From assembly GCF_003363715.1 (NCBI RefSeq), contig NZ_QREV01000001.1, positions 1 to 64,000 on the forward strand: 64,000 nt of DNA, read 5' to 3'. Below the pieces are notes generated by a model. That model was not told where the DNA came from. It did not search any database and was given only the letters and a program-made list of their open reading frames with translations. Both the position numbers and the translations under genes were made by a program. This DNA comes from Parabacteroides acidifaciens (lineage in GTDB: Bacteria > Bacteroidota > Bacteroidia > Bacteroidales > Tannerellaceae). Positions 18,439-28,478 of the stretch are shown here, piece by piece (position 1 is the first letter of the stretch; each line of letters begins with the position of its first letter).

Positions 18439-20229
18439 CTATTTCTCCTGATTTTCTTGAATAAACATATTAACAGCTTCCTTCCGATCAAAATAGTGCG
18501 TGTGCAACAACTTATGGGCTCGCGGTCCGCAGGGTTCTCCCAGATAATTGGCATAAAGCTCCTGTATATAAGGATTCTCATGACTTTTACGAAGCGTCTT
18601 GTTTTTATCCTCCTGATAGAGAGCGGCAGCACGTTTGCGCAGAACCTCCATCCTGCCCTGATGGAACGGTTGACCACCTCCACCGATGCATCCTCCCGGA
18701 CATGCCATTATTTCAATAGCATGATAAGGAGATGTTCCGTTCTTCACTTCTTCTACTAATTTGCGGGCGTTTCCCAAACCATGGGCAATACCGATCTTAA
18801 CAGGCGTTCCATCAAAATCGATCGTTGCACTACGGATTCCTTCCAGTCCGCGAAGTTCTTCAAACTCAAGTTTAGGAAGTGGTTTCTTCGTGTACAGTTC
18901 GTAGGCTGTACGACAGGCAGCTTCTATTACTCCTCCGGTAGTACCGAAGATTACACCGGCGCCGGTAGATTCACCCAGCGGACGATCGAAATCGCTGTCC
19001 GGCAAGTCTGTAAAGTTGATATTGGCATAACGAATCAGACGTGCCAACTCACGTGTATAAATCGAAATATCGACATCTGGATTACCTTCGACGGCAAACT
19101 CCGGCCGGCTGGCTTCGTACTTCTTTGCCAGGCAAGGCATAATAGAGACGACTACAATCCGTTTCCTATCCACTCCTAACCTTTCAGCAAAATAGCTTTT
19201 AGCGATTGCGCCGAACATTTGTTGCGGACTTTTTGCGGTAGAAAGATTATCCCTTAGTTCTGGGAAATGCTGTTCGACAAAGCTGACCCAACCCGGGCAG
19301 CAGCTGGTCATCAACGGCATTTTTACCTTTTTATCTCCATTGAGATATTTACCGATTCGTTGCAACAGCTCCGTTCCTTCCTCCATGATGGTCAGGTCAG
19401 CAGCAAAATCGGTATCAAATACATAATCGAAGCCTAACTGCCGGAGAGCCGATACCATTTTTCCTGTTACCAATGTGCCCGGTTCGAAACCGAAGTCACG
19501 GCCAAGTGCTGTACGGACAGCCGGTGCAGTTTGAGCTATTACGATCTTGTCCGGATCGGCAATTGCATCCAGAACGGGCTGTTGTGTGTTTCTTCCGCTC
19601 AAGGCATTTACCGGACAAACGGATACGCATTGACCGCAATAGGAACAAGTACTGCCGGCAATATCCCGCTCAAATGCGGTAGAAACGGCTGCATTAAAAC
19701 CGCGATTGACAGCTGTCAATGCACCAACGGTTTGGATATTGTTACACATCGTTTCGCAACGGCGACACATGATGCATTTATTCATATTCCGTACGATAGA
19801 CGGTGAACGGTCTATCTGGAACGTAGACATTTCACCTTTATAACGAATTTCGCGTATGCCAAGATCATGAGCGATTGTCTGCAGTTCGCAATATCCGTTG
19901 CTACTGCAAGTCAGGCATTCTGCCGGATGGTTGGATAGAATCAATTCCATCACAGTCTTGCGAGCATTCATCACCCGGGGACTATGTGTCCGTACAACCA
20001 TACCTTCGGTACATTCGGTCTTGCACGATGGAGCCAGGTTACGGCGACCTTCTATTTCAACCACGCAGATACGACAGGCTCCCGGATTGTTTTCATAATG
20101 CAGATCTTCTAATTTCATGTAGCAAAGAGTCGGGATACGTATGCCCATTCCTTTTGCAGCGTCCAGGATAGTAGTCCCTTTGGGAACTTCTACCGGTCTT
20201 CTATCTATAATAAGTTTTACTGTTTCCAT
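18439..20229 (-). CDS. hndD: [FeFe] hydrogenase catalytic subunit (HydA/HndD)
   Basis: A 596-residue catalytic subunit. The N terminus has a plant-type [2Fe-2S] ferredoxin domain (Cys36 to Cys70), then the His-Cys3 [4Fe-4S] site (HPAEC at 101-105) and two [4Fe-4S] clusters (Cys152-Cys162, Cys195-Cys205). The H-cluster motifs are intact: L1 TSCCPGW (308-314), L2 MPCLAKKYE (364-372) and L3 MACPGGC (508-514). It makes or splits H2. The maturases HydE, HydF and HydG are not in this window and must be encoded elsewhere. Confidence 0.97.
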   Translation of the reverse strand: METVKLIIDRRPVEVPKGTTILDAAKGMGIRIPTLCYMKLEDLHYENNPGACRICVVEIEGRRNLAPSCKTECTEGMVVRTHSPRVMNARKTVMELILSNHPAECLTCSSNGYCELQTIAHDLGIREIRYKGEMSTFQIDRSPSIVRNMNKCIMCRRCETMCNNIQTVGALTAVNRGFNAAVSTAFERDIAGSTCSYCGQCVSVCPVNALSGRNTQQPVLDAIADPDKIVIAQTAPAVRTALGRDFGFEPGTLVTGKMVSALRQLGFDYVFDTDFAADLTIMEEGTELLQRIGKYLNGDKKVKMPLMTSCCPGWVSFVEQHFPELRDNLSTAKSPQQMFGAIAKSYFAERLGVDRKRIVVVSIMPCLAKKYEASRPEFAVEGNPDVDISIYTRELARLIRYANINFTDLPDSDFDRPLGESTGAGVIFGTTGGVIEAACRTAYELYTKKPLPKLEFEELRGLEGIRSATIDFDGTPVKIGIAHGLGNARKLVEEVKNGTSPYHAIEIMACPGGCIGGGGQPFHQGRMEVLRKRAAALYQEDKNKTLRKSHENPYIQELYANYLGEPCGPRAHKLLHTHYFDRKEAVNMFIQENQEK

Positions 20230-20249
20230 TTTTGTCTGTTATCCATTTA

Positions 20250-22043
20250 TTAATGTACATAAATAGCTCCGAACTTACACTTCTCAATACATGAACCGCA
20301 GCGGATACAAGTTTGCGGATCGATAACGTGCGGAACTTTCCGGTCTCCTGTAATTGCGTTCACCGGACATATCCGGGCACAAAGTGTACAGCCTTTACAT
20401 TTTTCCGGATTGATAAAGTATTGTGTCAATTCTCGGCACTGATGAGACGGACAGCGTTGTTCTTCTACATGAGCCAGATATTCATCATAAAAGTTATCCA
20501 TTGTAGATAGAACCGGGTTTGGAGAGGTCTGTCCCAATCCACATAGAGCTGTATCTTTAATGACTCCGGCCAGATTACGCAGCATATTCAGGTCTTCAAT
20601 CGTACCGTTACCGGAAGTTATCTTTTGCAGAATCTCATGCAACCGCTTATTGCCAATCCGGCAAGGGGCACATTTGCCGCATGATTCTTCTACAGTAAAG
20701 TCCAGGTAAAATTTAGCCATTGCAACCATGCAATCGTCTTCATCCATTACAATCATACCGCCTGAACCCATCATAGAACCGGCAGCCAACAGATTATCAT
20801 AATCAATCGGCAGATCAAGATGCTTTGCAGTCAGGCAGCCTCCGGAAGGTCCTCCTGTCTGTACGGCCTTGAACTTCTTGCCATCTTTAATACCGCCACC
20901 GATACCGAAAATAACTTCACGCAACGTTGTTCCCATCGGAACTTCTATCAGCCCGACATTATTCACTTTTCCCGCCAAGGCAAAAACCTTTGTCCCTTTG
21001 CTTTTCTCTGTTCCTATGCTACTAAACCACTTTGCTCCTCTCAGAAGGATAACCGGCACATTTGCATAGGTTTCCACATTATTCACATTCGTAGGACAAC
21101 CTTTGTAGCCATGCTCGCTGGGAAAAGGAGGCTTGACTGTCGCCTCTCCGCGGAGTCCTTCCATACTGTGGATCAATGCGGTTTCTTCACCACAGACAAA
21201 AGCTCCGGCACCATAACGTATATTGATATCAAAAGAGAAATCTGTTCCAAAGATATTCTCTCCTAACAAACCGTATTCTTTTGCCTGCCGGATTGCAATT
21301 CTCAATCGTTCTACAGCCAAAGGATATTCAGCGCGAATATATACCAAGCCTTTATTGGCTCCTGTACAATATCCGTTAATTGCCATCGCCTCTACTATAG
21401 AATGTGGATCACCTTCCAATATGGAACGGTCCATAAATGCTCCCGGATCACCTTCGTCTGCATTACAAACCACATATTTCTGAGGAGCCTGGACCTTGCG
21501 TGTTATCTGCCATTTCAACCCGGTCGGGAATCCGCCACCTCCTCTGCCGCGCAAGCCACTATCCATGATTTCCTTAATCACTGACTCCGGTGTCATTTCC
21601 GTCAGTGCTTTACCTAAGGCTACATAACCGTCACGTGCAATATATTCATCAATATTTTCAGGATTGATAAAACCGCAATTCCGCAAGGCTATACGAAGTT
21701 GCTTTTTATAGAAGTCAATGTGTTTGGAGTCCGGAACCTGCTCATTCGTCTCGGGGTCGACATAAAGCAAGCGTTCCACCTTCCTTCCTTTGATCAAATG
21801 TTCCAGAACTATCTCTTCGGCATCTGATGGTTTTACCTGTACATAGAAGGTATTATCAGGAACCATCTTTACAACCGGTCCTTTCTCGCAAAAGCCAAAA
21901 CAGCCTGTACGGATCACTTGGACTGTATCCTGTAATCCGTGTTGTTCTACGGCCTCTTTCAGATTTTCAAGTATAAGTTCACTCTGTGATGCACGGCAGC
22001 CGGTACCACCACACACCAGTATATAACTACTGTATTGTGCCAT
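20250..22043 (-). CDS. hndC: NuoF-like flavoprotein subunit of the [FeFe] hydrogenase (HndC-type)
   Basis: A 597-residue subunit. It has an N-terminal thioredoxin-like [2Fe-2S] domain (CGGTGC and GCFGFC), then a NuoF core with the Gly-rich FMN/NADH site GRGGGGFPTGLKW and the [4Fe-4S] site SCGKCAPCRIG. The C terminus has two [4Fe-4S] ferredoxin motifs (CKGCTLCARIC, CIRCGSCIEKC). It oxidises or reduces NAD(P)(H). This domain order matches the bifurcating HydB/HndC family, but bifurcation itself cannot be read from sequence. Confidence 0.95.
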   Translation of the reverse strand: MAQYSSYILVCGGTGCRASQSELILENLKEAVEQHGLQDTVQVIRTGCFGFCEKGPVVKMVPDNTFYVQVKPSDAEEIVLEHLIKGRKVERLLYVDPETNEQVPDSKHIDFYKKQLRIALRNCGFINPENIDEYIARDGYVALGKALTEMTPESVIKEIMDSGLRGRGGGGFPTGLKWQITRKVQAPQKYVVCNADEGDPGAFMDRSILEGDPHSIVEAMAINGYCTGANKGLVYIRAEYPLAVERLRIAIRQAKEYGLLGENIFGTDFSFDINIRYGAGAFVCGEETALIHSMEGLRGEATVKPPFPSEHGYKGCPTNVNNVETYANVPVILLRGAKWFSSIGTEKSKGTKVFALAGKVNNVGLIEVPMGTTLREVIFGIGGGIKDGKKFKAVQTGGPSGGCLTAKHLDLPIDYDNLLAAGSMMGSGGMIVMDEDDCMVAMAKFYLDFTVEESCGKCAPCRIGNKRLHEILQKITSGNGTIEDLNMLRNLAGVIKDTALCGLGQTSPNPVLSTMDNFYDEYLAHVEEQRCPSHQCRELTQYFINPEKCKGCTLCARICPVNAITGDRKVPHVIDPQTCIRCGSCIEKCKFGAIYVH

Positions 22044-22074
22044 TATGTAAGTATTTATTGTTTAAGGAAGTTCG

Positions 22075-22473
22075 TTACTCTGGTTTAATCGCAGTGTAAG
22101 TGACAGGGATAATATCATCCAATAGTTCTCCCTGCCGGATATAACGATTGATTATTTCATCCACCTTTTCTTTATTGACATGACCGAATACAATAGGTTC
22201 TTTACCGGGCACAGCCACTTCGATAGTCGGTTCAGCATAGCAATAGCCCATGCAGCCGGTCTGTGTCACTAATGCATCAACTTTCTCACGGTCTAGTGCT
22301 TCTATGAAATAATTCATAATCTCTTTGGCTCCGGCTGCAATACCGCAGGTTGCCATCGAAACCCGAATCTGCACCATTTGTTCGGGATGATTGCTTTTTT
22401 CTCTTATATCCAAGGTCGTGCGTAAGGTTTCACGCATCTTTCGGAGGTCATCCAATGTTTTCACTTTATTCAT
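22075..22473 (-). CDS. hndB: Small thioredoxin-like ferredoxin subunit (HndB-type)
   Basis: A 132-residue protein at the head of the hydrogenase operon. It has a thioredoxin-like ferredoxin fold with GCMGYC near residue 75, but only one cysteine (ATCGIAAG) where NuoE-type proteins have a Cys-x4-Cys pair. Three cysteines are present in total. HndB-family proteins look like this, so a conventional [2Fe-2S] cluster is doubtful. A TATGTTTG -7 box lies 46 bases upstream, so the operon probably starts here and not in cysE. Confidence 0.88.
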   Translation of the reverse strand: MNKVKTLDDLRKMRETLRTTLDIREKSNHPEQMVQIRVSMATCGIAAGAKEIMNYFIEALDREKVDALVTQTGCMGYCYAEPTIEVAVPGKEPIVFGHVNKEKVDEIINRYIRQGELLDDIIPVTYTAIKPE

Positions 22474-22518
22474 GGTTCACACTATTTTAAGGTATAATAC
22501 GCTCTAAGAGGTATGTCA

Positions 22519-22526
22519 CAAACATA
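22519..22526 (-). promoter_or_regulatory. -7 box of the hndBCDA promoter
   Basis: The reverse strand reads TATGTTTG, a full TAnnTTTG match, in the 84-bp gap after cysE. No clear -33 element is visible. Confidence 0.5.
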
Positions 22527-22557
22527 CGTATTTTTCTTTAAAATAGCATCTCTTTTT

Positions 22558-23445
22558 CTATTTATCTTCAACAGCGCGCGTCTGTAAGATTTTCGAATTA
22601 GGAGGAACACTATGTGTGAGCCAGATATTACCTCCTATAATCGAACCTTTACCTATTGTGATTCTTCCGAGAATCGAAGCATTTGAATAAATAGTGACAT
22701 AATCTTCAATAATCGGATGACGGGGAACATCCAACGGCAAACCATCTTCATCCAAAGTGAAATTTTTAGCACCCAATGTTACTCCTTGGTATAATCGGAC
22801 ATGATTCCCAATAATGGTTGTCTGTCCAATAACGACACCTGTTCCATGATCGATACTGAAGTATTCTCCTATTTGTGCTCCCGGATGAATATCTATACCC
22901 GTATCCGAATGGGCCATTTCTGTTATAATCCTGGGTATTACGGGAACATCGAGTTTTAATAGCTCATGTGCTACCCGCTGATAGAGAATCGCCTGGATTG
23001 CTGGATAACAGAAAATAATTTCGCTGGGACTTTTTGCCGCCGGATCGCCATCCAAAATAGCTTTCACATCAGTAGACAGCAAATATTTAATATGGGGAAT
23101 CTTATTAATAAAAGCAATCGCTATTCTGGAAGCACGGTCTTTGGAATCACAACAGCGTTCCACTTCAAAACACAAACCGTTATAAATCTGTTCCTGCAAT
23201 AAGTCATAGATCTGTTCCAAATATACTCCTGTATAATATTGTATAGAATCAGTTTGTGCCTCCTGTTCCGTACCGAAAAAACCCGGAAAAATCACTTTAC
23301 GGAGTAAACACATGACTTCCTGCAATGCTGTTACTGACGGCGATGGCTTTTGATGCAGCGGAATATACTTATACTCCGGCAAATCCGGTGTCGACAACAT
23401 TTCTACATTCTTTTGAATGTCTTCTAATATGCTTGCTCTATTCAT
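22558..23445 (-). CDS. cysE: Serine O-acetyltransferase
   Basis: A 295-residue SATase of the long CysE type. The N-terminal helical domain is followed by a left-handed hexapeptide-repeat domain with the catalytic His segment DIHPGAQIG...DHGTGVVIG and YQGVTLGAK. It acetylates serine with acetyl-CoA for cysteine synthesis, and thus supplies cysteine for Fe-S clusters. It lies 7 bp after the Kelch lipoprotein gene, so read-through from the signalling operon is likely, and just upstream of the iron-sulfur-rich hydrogenase. Confidence 0.94.
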   Translation of the reverse strand: MNRASILEDIQKNVEMLSTPDLPEYKYIPLHQKPSPSVTALQEVMCLLRKVIFPGFFGTEQEAQTDSIQYYTGVYLEQIYDLLQEQIYNGLCFEVERCCDSKDRASRIAIAFINKIPHIKYLLSTDVKAILDGDPAAKSPSEIIFCYPAIQAILYQRVAHELLKLDVPVIPRIITEMAHSDTGIDIHPGAQIGEYFSIDHGTGVVIGQTTIIGNHVRLYQGVTLGAKNFTLDEDGLPLDVPRHPIIEDYVTIYSNASILGRITIGKGSIIGGNIWLTHSVPPNSKILQTRAVEDK

Positions 23446-23452
23446 TATTTAA

Positions 23453-25651
23453 TCATTTCCCGGGATCCCAGACCGGATCATACATCACAAAGAAGTTATT
23501 TTCAAAGCGATCTTGTCCCAAAATATAAATCTTATCATTCAGTATAAACATATGATAGTTATTCATACGTTGAAGAGTTGTAGGATGTTCAATCCACTTA
23601 CCGGACAAATTATATTCCCATATTTTACCATTGTTGTCAACCATAAAGAAACTGTCCCACTGATCGTTCTTGTAATATACTGCAGAAGAAACGACTCCAA
23701 TATTACTTGGTAATGATCCCGGAGCATTTACCCATGCTGTTAAACTGTCGGAAGCCATCCAGAAACCTCTTTTTAAGCCGATGCTACTACCCAAACCGGC
23801 ATAAACTTTATCATTGGCAACCAAGGCTATACCTTTTTGCTGGGAAACAGGAAATTGATCTGTTTTCATCACCCAAGCATCTCCGGTAAATTTCCAGAGT
23901 TCCTGTGAGTTTTCATTATCATTCACTCCACCTAAGACATAGATTGAATCCCGATAAACAAAACTAACCGCATCATAGCGTCCTTCTCCATCTGGTAACG
24001 AAGGCATTGTCGCCCAAGTGTTAGAAGATGGCATATAAATCTGGACATCTGTAGCAAATATAGAATTGTCAGTTCCTCCTATAATATATGCATTACCATC
24101 TTTGATACAGGCTGTCATTTGTGAATAGGCATTACTATATGGTGCAGACGGACTCCATTCATCCATATCTGCATTATAATTATATGACTCATTCGTTCGT
24201 TCATTACCTAAATCACCTCCAACAATAAAGGCCTGTCCATCGACTGCAAAAGCTGCAGAGAAAGAGCGTTTGACTCCTTGGTAAATACTTTTGGGTGTCA
24301 GAATGAGAGGAGTCGTAAACGATTGGACTTCTCCATATTGAATACCATTTTCATTGGCTGCATAAGCATTCACATAATACGTAGTTGCTCCTGTCAGATT
24401 AGTCAATACATACGTAAATACATTATTCTCATCTAATTCTTCCAACGGGATTTCTTTATAGAAACAATTCTTTTCCGATATCCTCGGATTCTTATTTGTA
24501 GTGGACCAACAGAGACCTATTGTCGTAACAGCGGACATTCCTTCGTTCTGCAATTCTCCACTTACAATTGCAGAACCATTCACGATCGTTTCCCCTGCAA
24601 CAGGTATGCTAACAACTGTCGGCAATTGGCTTTTCGGGAAGAAATCTTTTATGTTGGTACTATATACTGTTCCGAATGCATTTGTAGCATAAGCCCGGAC
24701 ATAGTATTTCCTATTTGATTCCAGGCTATGTATTCTTCCGCTAAACTTACCTTCTATTATTTCTGAACAAAGAATCGTATCTGCATTTTCGATAGTAGGT
24801 TCCTCCATCGCTCCCCAGCAAAAACCAAATTTAGTTAGGGATGAATCACCCTCGTCAATGAGCTGAGCTGACAGATCTGCTGTTGTAAAACTTGTGCTAT
24901 CCAAAGATAGAGTTCCCAATTTGGGTTTACCATCTGTTGTTTTAAATGAATCTACATTAAAAGAAAATTCCCCAAAGGAGTTGGTTGCAAATGCACGTAC
25001 ATAATACAGCGTGCTCGGTTTCAGATTTGTAATAGAACAGCTAAAAGAATCTGTCGACATATAATCTCCCGTATAGGCAATGACCGAATCATTTTTTGAC
25101 GGCGGATTGTTTTTATCCGACAAATAGAAACCTATATTCTCTATGCCTTCTCCCCGACTTTTAATCTTGCCGCTAACCAGTACAGAAGTCGCTTTCACGT
25201 TAACACTATCTATAGCTACTGTCTTTACTTCACCAACACCGATTTCTGTTGTATAGGTTCCCGACGAAGAAAAAGCGGTATCGGTCTCATTAATCGCATA
25301 AGCATAAATATAATAGTTGGTTTTATCATGAAGGTCTGATATCGTCACTTCAAACTCTCCATTCTCCATTTTTGATGTTTTCTTATATCTCCCTTCATAC
25401 ATATTGGTCTTGGGGGAGTTTTCAAATATATCACTCCAACATACGCCGCATTCAAGTATTTGCGAACCGTTCTCTTTCAAAATACTTGCTTTCAATGTCA
25501 TTGTTGAAGCCGAAATATCTACTCTCGATGTTTCGGACACTTCCGGAGCAATCCCATTCTGAAGATGAGTATCCATTTCCGGATCATCTACACAACCGAC
25601 AAGTAAGCATAAAGATGCAAAGAATGATAATAACAGATATATATGTTTCAT
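23453..25651 (-). CDS. Surface lipoprotein with FN3-like repeats and a Kelch-type propeller
   Basis: A 732-residue lipoprotein with signal peptide and lipobox LVGC (Cys20). Four FN3-like repeats of about 90-100 residues follow, each ending in a YYVRAYATN-type strand (about 35-460). Then a Kelch-like beta-propeller (about 465-732) carries repeats such as AFIVGGD, AYIIGGT, IYVLGGV and IYILGQD. It is probably exposed at the cell surface and binds protein or glycan. Its position in the kinase/phosphatase operon suggests it is the outer end of a signalling or envelope system. Base composition is low in GC. Confidence 0.85.
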   Translation of the reverse strand: MKHIYLLLSFFASLCLLVGCVDDPEMDTHLQNGIAPEVSETSRVDISASTMTLKASILKENGSQILECGVCWSDIFENSPKTNMYEGRYKKTSKMENGEFEVTISDLHDKTNYYIYAYAINETDTAFSSSGTYTTEIGVGEVKTVAIDSVNVKATSVLVSGKIKSRGEGIENIGFYLSDKNNPPSKNDSVIAYTGDYMSTDSFSCSITNLKPSTLYYVRAFATNSFGEFSFNVDSFKTTDGKPKLGTLSLDSTSFTTADLSAQLIDEGDSSLTKFGFCWGAMEEPTIENADTILCSEIIEGKFSGRIHSLESNRKYYVRAYATNAFGTVYSTNIKDFFPKSQLPTVVSIPVAGETIVNGSAIVSGELQNEGMSAVTTIGLCWSTTNKNPRISEKNCFYKEIPLEELDENNVFTYVLTNLTGATTYYVNAYAANENGIQYGEVQSFTTPLILTPKSIYQGVKRSFSAAFAVDGQAFIVGGDLGNERTNESYNYNADMDEWSPSAPYSNAYSQMTACIKDGNAYIIGGTDNSIFATDVQIYMPSSNTWATMPSLPDGEGRYDAVSFVYRDSIYVLGGVNDNENSQELWKFTGDAWVMKTDQFPVSQQKGIALVANDKVYAGLGSSIGLKRGFWMASDSLTAWVNAPGSLPSNIGVVSSAVYYKNDQWDSFFMVDNNGKIWEYNLSGKWIEHPTTLQRMNNYHMFILNDKIYILGQDRFENNFFVMYDPVWDPGK

Positions 25652-25662
25652 AATATCAACGA

Positions 25663-26610
25663 TTAGAAAAATACACCAAGACCTGCATTCAGATCTATAT
25701 ATTTAAAGTTTAATGTATTACATCCGGCACTGACAAAGACAGGACCAAACTTCACCATAAAATCCAAATCGGCAGCCAGACCATTATAAGAATGGTCAAG
25801 ATTTTTACTCCAATATAATTTCTCGATCCTGTGGTCTGTAGCATCAATGGTTTTATATTCGCACAGCAATTCGCGATTTCCATATCCTAAACCGACAGAA
25901 GTATAGAGCCAAGACGTACATTTTACGACAATACCAGCAGTTCCGGCATAAGAGTTTACTTTTTGATTATTGGTAAAACGAATAAAAGGACCGCCGGGAA
26001 CAGAACCGACCATTTGCCCATTTCCCCTGCACTCGCTGTCATTATCCTTAAAACTAAAATTCGTTCTGAAACGTACAAACCAACCCAGGCGGGATTTTAC
26101 TCCTCCAACAGTTAAGCCATAAGGCGCTTCTACAGAGTAAGCATAACCAACAAAAAACTTCATTGGCTCTTTGGGCTTATCTGGTTTTGTTTGGTTGGAA
26201 GTATAATGGACAGGTTCTACTGGTTTACGAAGCGTCTCCAGACGTTCCTGCCAAGATTTTGCCAATGTCTCATTCTTGGGTGTTCCTATGCCCTCGGTAT
26301 AATAAGTAATCAACTGCGATATGGCGGTTGTATCCTTATTATTTGCCATCACTTCCAGGCAATTCCGGCATTTATTCATCAAACTATGCATGGATGGACG
26401 CATCCGCTGGTTAACCAACCAAATCGAAGTAAGTTGCCCAATACTATAGGGGTCACATTGTACAACTCCTTCTTCATACCACATCCTTGCATCACTGTAA
26501 TCAAGACGTTTCATCGCCTCGTCCCCTTTTCTGTTATATTCAGTTTTTTGTTGAGCGGCCAAACACATTGGCAGAACAACAAAGAAAATCAAAATCCAAA
26601 GTCTTTTCAT
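25663..26610 (-). CDS. Exported TPR/outer-membrane beta-barrel protein
   Basis: A 315-residue protein with a signal peptide (MKRLWILIFF to LAAQ), a short Sel1/TPR-like helical region (about 25-125, including GDEAMKRLDYSDARMWYEEG), and a C-terminal half with alternating hydrophobic strands ending in a terminal aromatic (GVFF), typical of an 8-10-strand outer-membrane barrel. The start at 26610 is preferred over the upstream ATG at 26640, which overlaps the kinase gene and precedes the signal peptide. It sits 7 bases after the kinase stop. Its function is unknown. Confidence 0.75.
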   Translation of the reverse strand: MKRLWILIFFVVLPMCLAAQQKTEYNRKGDEAMKRLDYSDARMWYEEGVVQCDPYSIGQLTSIWLVNQRMRPSMHSLMNKCRNCLEVMANNKDTTAISQLITYYTEGIGTPKNETLAKSWQERLETLRKPVEPVHYTSNQTKPDKPKEPMKFFVGYAYSVEAPYGLTVGGVKSRLGWFVRFRTNFSFKDNDSECRGNGQMVGSVPGGPFIRFTNNQKVNSYAGTAGIVVKCTSWLYTSVGLGYGNRELLCEYKTIDATDHRIEKLYWSKNLDHSYNGLAADLDFMVKFGPVFVSAGCNTLNFKYIDLNAGLGVFF

Positions 26611-26617
26611 AAACACG

Positions 26618-28435
26618 TTAATAATACGTTGATCCTTCATTTACCAATACACCATTAGCATCATAAATGTCAAACAAACCATCTTTACGCTCGAAAGCAC
26701 GACCATTCTCAGCAATTCCAACATTCAGATATTTACATGGAATACGTTCATTCGCATTTACATCGATTGCGCCATATAATTTCGTCGATTTCTTTCGTAC
26801 GATAGTATAATTTCCGAAAGTCTTCTTTACCTCATATTGGTCTTTTTTATCAGCCAGAAGTTTTGCCGCTTCCTTTTCATCACAAGAGATCAGGAGGCGT
26901 ACGACTTCTTCCGTTAACTTGGTTTCTTTCGCTTTAGTAAAGTCTTTTTTTGCATTTGTAAAATCAGCTTTTCCCATTTTATCCTTACCGGAAGCAATCA
27001 AAGCGTCGTATTCCGCATTAATTTCTTCAACAGAAGGTTGTACAGGTTGTATTGTTATTTTTTTCTCTTCAGCTAAGACCTGTTTTGTCTCCGGTTGCTT
27101 TTCCGGTACAACTGTTGTTGGTGTGAGCTTTTCAGGTTGTTGCTTTACGATTTCTGTTTCCTTTTTTTCAACGGAAGGAAGTGCATCTTTTTCTACGTCT
27201 GGCTTTGTCTCCTGAATCGCTTGAGTTGAATCTTCCTTTTCTTCGATCGGATTAATCAATTCCGTTGTACCCGGATTTATCGTCGCTTTATTTCCTTGAA
27301 CCAAAAGAGCAACAGCAGATCCTATGCAGGCAAATATAGCAATAATCACGGATATTAGTACCCCTTTTCTTCTTTTCTTATGCTTCTGAGGACTAATTTC
27401 TTCTTCATTTAGAATCGTACGATCTTCGTCATTCTCGTTCAGCAATTGTTGGTCATTCTGGCTCAGAACAGTTGTTTCTTCATTATCTTCTTGTCCGTCA
27501 GTCTCCTGAAGGCTATTCGTCTGTTCTTCCTCTTCCGGGGGAAAATCCAATGCAGCCATCATCTCGGACACTGTCTGAAAACGATCAGCCGGAATAATCT
27601 GCATAGCTTTGATTATAGCCGCTTCTGTTTTGGGTGATATATCTTTATTCAACTCCGAAGGGTTTTGTAAAGAACGTGTCGCACGCAAAATAGATTCCGT
27701 CGGAATTTTTCCGGTCAGCAGATTATACATCGTCGCTCCCAACGAATAAATATCCGGACATGGGGAAAAGCTCTGTGTGCCTTCGTTATCATATTGTTCG
27801 ATCGAAGCAAAACCTTTTGATAAAGTCAGCATGGTCGTGCTGGTTTCCTGCTGCTCGATATCATATCTCTTACTCACACCGAAGTCTATCAGGCGGGCTT
27901 TTCCCGATGAATCGATCAAGATATTGCTGGGTTTTATATCCAAGTGGAGAATATTCTTTTCGTGGACAAACTGAAGGGCTTCTCCTATTTCATGAACATA
28001 TCTGAGGACTTTTGCCTCCGGCAACACACCTTCTCTGTCCATCATATATTTGAGGGAACAACCGGAAATGTATTCCATAGCGATATAGGCCGTGTCGTTT
28101 TCTTCGAAAACTTCCAGCACATTCACAATATGAGGGTGATGAACCTCAGATAGTATTTTAGCTTCTTTAATAAGCTTCTCCTTGAATTTATCGAAAAGCA
28201 CTCTTCCTGTCTCAGAATGAACTCTGACGGCAAAAGATGCTGTATCTCTGTAACAATAGTCTTTAAAGAAGTATTCTTTAATACAAATAGGAACTTCTGT
28301 TTGCACTGTACCTAACGCACCCTTTACTTCCGTATACCAGACGCCTTTATAAGTTATACCAAAGCCGCCCTGACCAATTACATGAGTGATCCGATATTTT
28401 CTATTCTGAAGAACATGTCCGTTTGGCAAATTCAT
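26618..28435 (-). CDS. Membrane Ser/Thr protein kinase (Hanks type, non-RD)
   Basis: A 605-residue kinase. The catalytic domain (about 14-300) has the Gly loop GQGGFG (21-26), catalytic Lys53, HLDIKPSN (164-171; catalytic Asp166) and DFG (184-186). HLD replaces HRD, so it is a non-RD kinase that may not need activation-loop phosphorylation. A Glu/Asp-rich linker leads to one membrane segment (about 360-380), then an extracytoplasmic Lys/Glu-rich helical part with a TPR-like stretch and a WG-like C terminus (YGAIDVNANERIPC). A PP2C phosphatase gene lies directly upstream. The start at 28435 is chosen by family resemblance (MNLPNG); 28450 is also possible. Confidence 0.92.
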   Translation of the reverse strand: MNLPNGHVLQNRKYRITHVIGQGGFGITYKGVWYTEVKGALGTVQTEVPICIKEYFFKDYCYRDTASFAVRVHSETGRVLFDKFKEKLIKEAKILSEVHHPHIVNVLEVFEENDTAYIAMEYISGCSLKYMMDREGVLPEAKVLRYVHEIGEALQFVHEKNILHLDIKPSNILIDSSGKARLIDFGVSKRYDIEQQETSTTMLTLSKGFASIEQYDNEGTQSFSPCPDIYSLGATMYNLLTGKIPTESILRATRSLQNPSELNKDISPKTEAAIIKAMQIIPADRFQTVSEMMAALDFPPEEEEQTNSLQETDGQEDNEETTVLSQNDQQLLNENDEDRTILNEEEISPQKHKKRRKGVLISVIIAIFACIGSAVALLVQGNKATINPGTTELINPIEEKEDSTQAIQETKPDVEKDALPSVEKKETEIVKQQPEKLTPTTVVPEKQPETKQVLAEEKKITIQPVQPSVEEINAEYDALIASGKDKMGKADFTNAKKDFTKAKETKLTEEVVRLLISCDEKEAAKLLADKKDQYEVKKTFGNYTIVRKKSTKLYGAIDVNANERIPCKYLNVGIAENGRAFERKDGLFDIYDANGVLVNEGSTYY

Positions 28436-28478
28436 AACTACTATGCGCAATTCTATTAATCTGCCAAAATTACGTTAT

